Position numbers and translations under genes: made by a program. A stretch of DNA of 64,000 nt from assembly GCF_016861605.1 (NCBI RefSeq), contig NZ_BOLM01000006.1, positions 124,001 through 188,000 on the forward strand, read 5' to 3'. The notes beneath the pieces are model-generated. The model was not told where the DNA came from. It saw nothing but the letters and a program-made list of their open reading frames with translations, and did not search any database. Origin of the DNA: Levilactobacillus wangkuiensis (GTDB lineage: Bacteria; Bacillota; Bacilli; Lactobacillales; Lactobacillaceae). Below are positions 58,719 to 64,000 of this stretch, piece by piece. Position 1 is the first letter of the stretch. The number at the start of each line of letters is the position of its first letter.

Positions 58719-58749
58719 ACTATATCAGCCTAACGTAACGGGAGGTCAA
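58719..58749 (-). promoter_or_regulatory. MerR-type promoter of the SDR gene
   Basis: Read leftward: TTGACC, exactly 19 bp, TATAGT. The 19-bp spacer (CCGTTACGTTAGG core) is typical of MerR activation. Confidence 0.75.
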
Positions 58750-58755
58750 GTCGAA

Positions 58756-59136
58756 ATGGCAAATAATAAATTGATGCGGATCGGTGCATTTGCGAAAGCC
58801 GCTAATGTTACTATTCGAACAGTCCGGTACTATTTAGAGTGTGGCTTATTACCACCAGAAAAGCGCAACGAAAATAATCAACGAGTCTTTAATGATGAAG
58901 ACCTACACTGGATAACTAATCTGCATTATTTGCGAGAAGCTGGCATGTCGATTGTTGAATTGCAACACTACACGGCCTTGGTACGTGAAGGCGATAGCAG
59001 CTTACCGCAACGAATTGAATTGATGCGCGAACAGCGTAAGCAAGTCGTCGCTGCGATTGCTGATAAGCAGGAACAGCTAAAAGTGATTGATCATAAGCTT
59101 GAGCGGTATTTAGCTGGAGACAGTGCGGTGATGTGA
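58756..59136 (+). CDS. MerR-family regulator
   Basis: About 126 residues from the ATG at 58756 (GGGAGG upstream). Winged helix MRIGAFAKAANVTIRTVRYY then LECGLLPPEKR, followed by a long coiled-coil helix ending KLERYLAGD. No ligand domain beyond the coiled coil and no metal-site cysteines. Should activate the divergent SDR gene. Confidence 0.9.
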   Translation: MANNKLMRIGAFAKAANVTIRTVRYYLECGLLPPEKRNENNQRVFNDEDLHWITNLHYLREAGMSIVELQHYTALVREGDSSLPQRIELMREQRKQVVAAIADKQEQLKVIDHKLERYLAGDSAVM

Positions 59137-59202
59137 GCGGCATCGTTGTCAAATCCATGACCACTCCATCACTACTATTATGTTCTTATGATCCATTGCA
59201 CA

Positions 59203-59251
59203 AAAATAGGGCCAACCGACGTTGCTTAGAAAAGTCGGTTGGCCCTAAAAC
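59203..59251 (-). terminator. Intrinsic terminator
   Basis: TAGGGCCAACCGAC pairs with GTCGGTTGGCCCTA; it ends member K, and possibly the rightward MerR gene too. Confidence 0.75.
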
Positions 59252-59267
59252 TATAATTGCTGATTTA

Positions 59268-59675
59268 TTACTTGTGATACCAGCCAAGATAAGAATAGCT
59301 ACTTGACCAAGATATTTTGAACTTTAGGTGATTATTTTTCTTCACCATCTTAATGTGTGGATTAGATACTTTCGTTACACCTTGGTAGCAAGTTCCTTTA
59401 AACTTGTACGTACCTTTGCCAGCCTTCTTATATTTCAGGTTCTTCCAAACTTGAACCGGCATACTCTCTGATGCAGAAGTAATAGTCTTCTTACCCACAA
59501 TCCAGCCATTATGAGCCTTATTTCCATTGTAATTGAATGATTTACTCTTCCAATGTCCTCTCAGTACCTTCGGCGTTCCTTTATGCCAATATGCAGCACT
59601 AGCCGTTGTCGGAACTGCTCCACCCACTAGGAGTACTGTCATTACAGTGACTGCTATCTTACTAAATTTACCCAT
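59268..59675 (-). CDS. Small secreted protein, PKxLRGTW family (member K)
   Basis: About 135 residues; GGAGG stands 7 nt before the second of two adjacent ATGs. Signal peptide cleavage near ASA-A, then YWHKGTPKVLRGHWKSKSF. It shares the WHKGTPK start with member L at 60859, which lies 1.2 kb away on the other strand, and both are the shortest of the family and end in aromatic-basic tails (GWYHK, YHRR). Function unknown. Confidence 0.85.
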   Translation of the reverse strand: MGKFSKIAVTVMTVLLVGGAVPTTASAAYWHKGTPKVLRGHWKSKSFNYNGNKAHNGWIVGKKTITSASESMPVQVWKNLKYKKAGKGTYKFKGTCYQGVTKVSNPHIKMVKKNNHLKFKISWSSSYSYLGWYHK

Positions 59676-59728
59676 CATCTTACCTCCAGATTAATCAGTA
59701 TTAATACTGAATCCCAGCACTTAGACAA

Positions 59729-60031
59729 TCAGAACGGTCCAGTTTCATCTTCACGACGCCTATTTAGCATCCTAAGCGCTGAGCTTCGTTCTTCAGGAGA
59801 GTTTGTGTAATCATTGGCGTACCGTTTCAACTCTTCATTGGTCAGCTGACTCAACCGTTTAAAACGCGCATCTATTTTCTGACTCCATTCATGGTCTTGG
59901 CTAAATGCCCATCGCGTCAAAAGAATGAATCCTGCCGCGACCCCAGCTCCTATTTTACCCCAACCTAGACCAAATTTACTATGCGCAACCCAGACACCCA
60001 CAATGACAACAATCAATAAAATAAATCCCAT
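59729..60031 (-). CDS. Small membrane protein, unknown
   Basis: A 100-residue protein with two hydrophobic segments (residues 2-16 and 27-40) and a charged helical C-terminus (NEELKRYANDYTNSPEERSS). It follows the Mor-type gene by 3 bp, so they are co-transcribed. AGGAGGAAT overlaps the end of that gene. Function unknown. Confidence 0.65.
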   Translation of the reverse strand: MGFILLIVVIVGVWVAHSKFGLGWGKIGAGVAAGFILLTRWAFSQDHEWSQKIDARFKRLSQLTNEELKRYANDYTNSPEERSSALRMLNRRREDETGPF

Positions 60032-60034
60032 TAC

Positions 60035-60313
60035 TTATTCCTCCTTCGAGTTAGTGTCTTCACCCTGCTTCAAGACCTTGTAGACCCACTTTTGTGAGTA
60101 ACCATACTTATGAGCCAATGCCATTTGATTGTGACCATTAAATTCCTCTCTCACGAGCTGAGCGGCTAGTCTACGGTCGTACAGATGGATAGGAATGCTT
60201 AGTTGCGTCCCCTTATATTGGGAATGGATACGCAACATAGCCTCAGTGCCAACGACTTCACTTAAACTCCGGTAAAATTGGTGTAAGGCCTTAATTTCAA
60301 CATCTTCAACCAT
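60035..60313 (-). CDS. Mor-type transcription regulator-like protein
   Basis: About 92 residues from the ATG at 60313 (AGAGGTGG upstream). The Mor/phage activator pattern is clear: VVGTEAMLRIHSQYKGTQLSI-PIHLYD, then a helix-turn-helix REEFNGHNQMALAHKYGYSQKWVYKVL. Mor-family proteins come from phage Mu-like activators and also occur in Firmicutes mobile elements. Probably first gene of a unit with the membrane protein at 59729. Confidence 0.8.
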   Translation of the reverse strand: MVEDVEIKALHQFYRSLSEVVGTEAMLRIHSQYKGTQLSIPIHLYDRRLAAQLVREEFNGHNQMALAHKYGYSQKWVYKVLKQGEDTNSKEE

Positions 60314-60421
60314 TAACTCGCCACCTCTCAATTGAGATTTTAGTCGATTCTGACTCTTTTCGTAACGCCTTAATGTCCTTACAAAGGTACTTACACTTTC
60401 CTTGCGTTCTGCATGTATTTC

Positions 60422-60664
60422 TTACCGACGATTATCTCGAATCCAACGCTCTGAGTACTCATATAGTCTGGCTAAATCCTTATTACTAGCCCTTGATTGC
60501 TTAAGAATCGGTCGCAACTTCTTGGAGTCATACAATCGCATTGGCAAACTAAACTGTGACCCCCGCCAATAGCCATAAACCTTCAGCATATTCTTCTCAC
60601 CAATCAGATCACTTAATTCTTGATAAATTGGAAACAGAGCGTCATAAATGACATTTTCACTCAT
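60422..60664 (-). CDS. Second Mor-type regulator-like protein
   Basis: An 80-residue paralogue of the gene at 60035: LIGEKNMLKVYGYWRGSQFSL-PMRLYD, then ILKQSRASNKDLARLYEYSERWI. GGAGGATG lies upstream of the ATG. The last helix is shorter than in its neighbour, and it ends at RDNRR. A 90-bp gap separates the two. Role unknown; it might regulate the adjacent operon. Confidence 0.75.
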   Translation of the reverse strand: MSENVIYDALFPIYQELSDLIGEKNMLKVYGYWRGSQFSLPMRLYDSKKLRPILKQSRASNKDLARLYEYSERWIRDNRR

Positions 60665-60804
60665 GATTCAACATCCTCCTGTGTATACAAAATAGGCTTA
60701 GCGTCATATACACTAAGCCTTCATGGTAATAATATATATTTGAAAGCACGGATAATTCATTTTCATTGGGTCATTCATAAGGAAAAGTACGTGCGACTGC
60801 TCAC

Positions 60805-60832
60805 TTGAATAAGCTGATAGCTCTTGTATACT
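60805..60832 (+). promoter_or_regulatory. Promoter of the 60859 secreted-protein gene
   Basis: TTGAAT, 16 bp, TATACT, 26 bp before the start codon; same spacing as upstream of 1083. Confidence 0.6.
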
Positions 60833-60858
60833 AAGGCTATCAAAGAGGAGGACTATCC

Positions 60859-61263
60859 ATGAAAAAAGTTAAACTAGTTACCCTTATAGCGACTACCATT
60901 TTAGGAGTTTCAGCATTTACTCCACTAATTGAACCAATTCAAACGGCTCAAGCTTCATCATGGCATAAGGGGACACCTAAAGCTATTCGCGGAAAATGGA
61001 AAATGAAGAACGAGTCCTATGCACTCCAAAGAATTCATATTACTAAAACACACTTATACTATTATTCTGCTGGGCCCTATTACCTTAAAAATATCTCTTA
61101 CAAAAAGACTGGCAAACATAGCTACACAGTCCGTGGATACGAATATACATACCTTTACAAACAAAGCAGTGTTTATTTTAAAATAAAGAGTCACAAAATC
61201 ATTAAGTTTAATCCTGCACCCAGCGTTAGCAAAACGTGGTACAACACGTATCATCGCCGGTAA
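60859..61263 (+). CDS. Small secreted protein, PKxLRGTW family (member L)
   Basis: A 134-residue protein with a signal peptide (MKKVKLVTLIATTILGVSAF..., cleavage near AQA-S) and SWHKGTPKAIRGKWKMKNE. AGAGGAGG precedes the ATG. More AT-rich in codon use than most members. Tyr- and Lys-rich, no Cys. Sister of member K. Own promoter and terminator. Function unknown. Confidence 0.85.
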   Translation: MKKVKLVTLIATTILGVSAFTPLIEPIQTAQASSWHKGTPKAIRGKWKMKNESYALQRIHITKTHLYYYSAGPYYLKNISYKKTGKHSYTVRGYEYTYLYKQSSVYFKIKSHKIIKFNPAPSVSKTWYNTYHRR

Positions 61264-61266
61264 ATT

Positions 61267-61314
61267 AAAAAGGGGACTGTGGAAGACGATTTCATCTTCT
61301 ACGCCCCCTTTTTT
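61267..61314 (+). terminator. Intrinsic terminator
   Basis: AAAAAGGGG-AC-TGTGGAAGA pairs with TCTTCTACGCCCCCTTTTTT after member L. Confidence 0.7.
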
Positions 61315-61399
61315 AACTACTATACTAGACTCCCATTTCTTAATAGCCACATCTTATCTAACCATTCTTAACCGCATAAAGCCAGATTTTAACCAGCCA

Positions 61400-61876
61400 C
61401 TAATACCTAACTTTCTCCAAACGATACAATCGCTCTTCATCAACAACATCACGACCATCTTTGAAGTCATAACCCATATGCTGGTAGAACTCGAGTCCCG
61501 TTATTGATGCCGGTATTTCAACCCGTCTTGCTCGCTGAAAATACGTATCTTGCTCGAGCGTCTCAATAATCAGATGACCAATCCCCTGTCCTTGGTACGT
61601 TGGCAAGACAAAGATATCAAAGAGACTGAATTCTGTGGTGCTCCCCCAATATGACCCAATAGCACCAGTCCCAATAACTTTCTGTTGATCACAAAAAACA
61701 TAGAAGTGGGTTTGCTTTGCCTTATCAATAAAAAAGGTAGCAGGCATTTGGCGAATTTCATTCTCAATGTATTCTTGAGAGTAATCCTTGCTGTTTGACT
61801 CCCGGAGAGTTTTCGCCACGACACTGGCTACTGCTTCAGCATCGCTGGCTTTGAATTTTCTGACATTTATGTCCAT
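61400..61876 (-). CDS. GNAT-family N-acetyltransferase
   Basis: A 158-residue protein. Acetyl-CoA-binding motif YQGQGIGHLIIETLE (about residues 98-112) after strand LFDIFVLP, and a C-terminal TGLEFYQHMGYDF segment. Substrate unknown. AAGGTGATCC precedes the ATG. Single gene. Confidence 0.9.
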   Translation of the reverse strand: MDINVRKFKASDAEAVASVVAKTLRESNSKDYSQEYIENEIRQMPATFFIDKAKQTHFYVFCDQQKVIGTGAIGSYWGSTTEFSLFDIFVLPTYQGQGIGHLIIETLEQDTYFQRARRVEIPASITGLEFYQHMGYDFKDGRDVVDEERLYRLEKVRY

Positions 61877-62013
61877 TGGATCACCTTCAACTTTTGCTTA
61901 GCCATCTCAGCTGTGGAACAAATTTTCATGGCAAAACCAAACTAAAAAACTGCCTCGTTACATGATGTGATTTTACTCGTGAACTTCATCTATATAAGTT
62001 ACCAACTACTATT

Positions 62014-62475
62014 TTAATTTCTACCTTCTCTATCAGCCTCTACTTTTATTTCACCAAATTTACCAGCTAACACAAAGGCTGCTCCCACAAAGCTTATTGT
62101 TCCAGATATAGTATTTGACGTTCTGACTTGCTTATCGCTATACTCAACCTGCTTTTCTAAGCTATATATCGTATTGACCGCAGATTGAGAATCATCTAAA
62201 TGATGGTGCGAGCTCATATCCAACCTTAGCCTGTCAATCCGCATATCAATGTCCTTTAAATACTCCTCGACAACAAATCCGTTACTTTGAAATTCACCCA
62301 GAATATTCGTGTTAACAACAAACGTCAATGTTATTCCCAAGAACAGCAATATTTCCCCGATCATTTTTATTTTTAATATATTTAATTTATTAAAACAAAC
62401 AATACTTGAAATAATTTTCATTAGGAAAAGACTTATAACTATTATCACAGTCGCTAAAGAAAAAACGACAAACAA
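62014..62475 (-). CDS. Membrane protein with coiled-coil loop, unknown
   Basis: A 153-residue frame opening at TTG (62475) with AAGGGATGG about 10 nt upstream. Two N-terminal helices (about residues 2-19 and 41-57) and one near the C-terminus (TISGTISFVGAAFVLAG) enclose a charged, helical segment with a HHH motif. AT-rich compared with its neighbours, suggesting recent acquisition. A competing ATG frame overlaps the start, so the exact start is uncertain. Confidence 0.55.
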   Translation of the reverse strand: MFVVFSLATVIIVISLFLMKIISSIVCFNKLNILKIKMIGEILLFLGITLTFVVNTNILGEFQSNGFVVEEYLKDIDMRIDRLRLDMSSHHHLDDSQSAVNTIYSLEKQVEYSDKQVRTSNTISGTISFVGAAFVLAGKFGEIKVEADREGRN

Positions 62476-62583
62476 TTACAACCATCCCTTCCTCAAATAC
62501 CACTACACTAAGCATCAAGCAATCATTTATGATACGGGCTCCCGTAACTCCCCACTCAGCGATTAATCCCAAGAAAAAACGCA

Positions 62584-63063
62584 TCACTTATGATACGGAG
62601 ACCCCTCATTAATCATAAACGCCCGGTAAACCTGCTCCGTCAACACCAACCGCATCAACTGGTGGGGCAACGTGAACCGACCGAATGAAATCTGGGTATT
62701 GGCGCGCTTCAGGACGGCCGGTGTGAGGCCCAGTGAGCCCCCAATGACGAACGTGATGTCTGAGTGGCCGTAGGTGGTCAAGTCCTTCAGCTCCTTGGCA
62801 AACTCCTCCGATGAGCGTTCCTTGCCCAGAATGGCCAGCGCGTAGACGTATTCGCGGTCCTTGATCTTACTCAGGATGCGCTCACCCTCCGCGGCCATGA
62901 CCTGGTCCATCTCCGCCTGAGACATACTTTCTGGCGCCTTTTCATCGGGCACCTCGACAATTGAAAATTTACAGAAGCGCGACAACCGCTTCGCGTATTC
63001 CGCGATGCCCTGTTTAAAATACTTTTCCTTGAGTTTACCAACGACGACAAATTTGATGTTCAT
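62584..63063 (-). CDS. rlmH: 23S rRNA (pseudouridine(1915)-N3)-methyltransferase
   Basis: A 159-residue SPOUT methyltransferase, the standard RlmH length, from the ATG at 63063 (GGAGGCTAATT upstream). Hallmarks: [15 protein letters not shown] start, [27 protein letters not shown] (SAM-binding trefoil knot) and the C-terminal [18 protein letters not shown]-type end with SPYHK. It methylates pseudouridine 1915 of helix 69. In lactobacilli and bacilli it lies near the origin next to htrA, as here. Confidence 0.97.
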   Translation of the reverse strand: MNIKFVVVGKLKEKYFKQGIAEYAKRLSRFCKFSIVEVPDEKAPESMSQAEMDQVMAAEGERILSKIKDREYVYALAILGKERSSEEFAKELKDLTTYGHSDITFVIGGSLGLTPAVLKRANTQISFGRFTLPHQLMRLVLTEQVYRAFMINEGSPYHK

Positions 63064-63084
63064 AATTAGCCTCCTGTACACAGG

Positions 63085-63422
63085 TTGTCCACAAAGTTAT
63101 CCACAGGTGCACAACCCGTTTTCCTAGATATTGGGGGGTTCTAGTTGGCGCCCCCCCATATTTATTTTTTGTTAAAAAGTCAATATCAAATAAGTTATCC
63201 ACCGTTTTGAGACAAAACGTCCGTTCGGGCTATCCGCTTACAAACTGCATGGTTACTGGGTTTGTCACCCCTAAAAGGGCGAACAACTTTTTCTATCCAC
63301 AGCCTTACACTCAGCCTGTGGATAACTTTTGCACCGGTTTCATTGCTGGTCTGGCCCTGTTCATAACTTTTCCACTGTTCTATTATGCCATTTATCCCCC
63401 AAGTTATCCACAGTTGTCCACA
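63085..63422. promoter_or_regulatory. DnaA-box cluster between htrA and rlmH
   Basis: Seven boxes in 340 bp: TTATCCACA at 63097-63105, 63404-63412 and, reversed, 63317-63325 (perfect); TTGTCCACA at 63085-63093 and 63414-63422; TTATCCACC at 63195-63203; CTATCCACA at 63293-63301. Two tight pairs flank the cluster. There is no gene in 63064-63604. DnaA is reported to bind near rlmH (yydA) in Bacillus subtilis, from memory. The cluster may titrate DnaA or regulate rlmH; a dnaA gene is not in the window. Confidence 0.75.
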
Positions 63423-63552
63423 GGCTTATTTTTGCCCCTGAATTACCTCCCGGCGTTCCGCCTATTTCGTTCGGGCTCCCGACCGACGGACACGTTTTCA
63501 TTTCCTCCAAGCCAGTCGGAAACTTCGGTTTTTCATTAATTTTATTATCATC

Positions 63553-63590
63553 GCAAAAAGCGACCACCAGAAAATTCCGGTGGTCGCTTT
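63553..63590. terminator. Intrinsic terminator of htrA
   Basis: AAAGCGACCACC-AGAAAATTCC-GGTGGTCGCTTT; read leftward it ends htrA and runs into TTTTTGC. Confidence 0.8.
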
Positions 63591-63604
63591 CATTTCAGAT
63601 TCAA

Positions 63605-64000
63605 TTAGCTTTCTGAGTTGGCTGACGTTGAGGAGCTCAACTGAGAAGACGTCTCGGTCAATTTGACGTTGGCCGTCTTCTTCTTGCCATTGTGGTAATA
63701 CGTCATCGAGACCGTATCGTTCAACTTGTAGGTGTAGAGGATGTCACGCAACGTGGACTGGTCAGAAATTTGGTGACCGCCCATGGCCGTGATCACGTCG
63801 TACTTAGCCAAGCCAGCCTTCTTCGCTGGTGACCCGGCGCTAGCGCTCATCACAACGACCCCGCTCTCCACACTAGATGGCAGCTTCAGGATCGACTTCT
63901 GTTGGGCGCTGGAAACGTTGGCGAGGTCCACGTAGGTAATCCCTAACGCTGGCCGCACAACTTTCCCCTTCTTGACCAATTGATTGATGATGTTGACGAC
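63605..64000 (-). CDS. htrA: Serine protease HtrA, C-terminal PDZ part (cut by window edge)
   Basis: The frame is open to base 64000, so the protease domain lies outside. The visible 131 residues hold the PDZ domain (KVVRPALGITYVD, SGVVVMSASAGSPAKKAGL, YDVITAMGGHQISDQSTL, YHNGKKKTANVKL) and a Ser/Thr-rich tail. HtrA is a membrane-anchored protease/chaperone for misfolded exported proteins. Neighbouring rlmH supports the assignment. Confidence 0.9.
   Translation of the reverse strand, partial: VVNIINQLVKKGKVVRPALGITYVDLANVSSAQQKSILKLPSSVESGVVVMSASAGSPAKKAGLAKYDVITAMGGHQISDQSTLRDILYTYKLNDTVSMTYYHNGKKKTANVKLTETSSQLSSSTSANSES

Noticed and set aside
63207-63616. Rightward frames across the DnaA-box region
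   Set aside because: No ribosome binding site; composition is that of intergenic DNA and the boxes explain the conserved-looking segments.

Overview
The window looks like the chromosome of a member of the Lactobacillaceae (Firmicutes), at roughly 50% GC and probably in the Levilactobacillus/Lactiplantibacillus neighbourhood; the genus is a guess. Supporting signs are Gram-positive ribosome binding sites, LPxTG sortase substrates, WxL-like and DUF5776 surface proteins, a PyrR-type pyrimidine attenuator and a type I-E CRISPR repeat of lactobacillar type. Six parS-like ParB sites between 3.9 and 41.8 kb, plus a DnaA-box cluster beside rlmH and htrA at the right edge, indicate that the window is close to the replication origin. 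No rRNA or tRNA gene was seen.

Layout. 0-2 kb: end of a membrane protein and three small secreted proteins. 2-4 kb: a deoR-like regulator divergent from deoC, then a parS site and a candidate 100-nt structured RNA. 4-5.4 kb: AT-rich decayed DNA. 5.4-14.1 kb: yaaA, a TetR/YhgE-Pip pair, an M23 peptidase, pyrFE with its attenuator, and an MFS transporter. 14.1-18.1 kb: hicAB, a secreted protein, a proline iminopeptidase-like hydrolase, and an rsgA-type GTPase behind a leader that looks like a leader-peptide attenuator. 18.1-19.6 kb: a 1492-bp TnpB-only IS605-type element. 19.7-29 kb: a TetM-like GTPase, an unknown protein, two small secreted proteins and two large tandem WxL-like surface proteins. 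29.4-31.8 kb: a complex palindromic element, an EAL protein and an NADH oxidase-like flavoprotein. 32-34.3 kb: a second 1492-bp TnpB element that has split a gene. 34.5-41.7 kb: small regulator/oxidoreductase modules (SDR-MerR, ArsR-DJ-1-oxidoreductase). 41.9-44.7 kb: more secreted proteins and two orphan I-E mini-arrays. 44.8-48.2 kb: a DUF2075 protein and rarA. 49-56.9 kb: a pilus operon (two LPxTG proteins, class C sortase, class A-like sortase) and a BspA/MucBP/DUF5776 surface protein. 57-64 kb: mixed small genes, rlmH and the end of htrA.

The dominant theme is the cell surface. At least twelve genes scattered over 61 kb encode small secreted proteins (about 110-175 aa after signal cleavage) sharing a mature N-terminal motif of the form P-K-x-[LIVF]-R-G-x-W. 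Most sit alone or in tandem pairs with their own promoters and terminators. One CRISPR spacer encodes a peptide nearly identical to part of one member, suggesting that a relative of this family lies on DNA the CRISPR system has sampled. Two larger secreted proteins, the WxL-like pair, the pilus operon and the BspA protein complete an origin-proximal surface-protein region. Regulatory logic is unusually readable: MerR promoters with 19-bp spacers, three 18-bp ArsR-type inverted repeats, a HicB-type operator, DeoR-type repeats and two attenuators.
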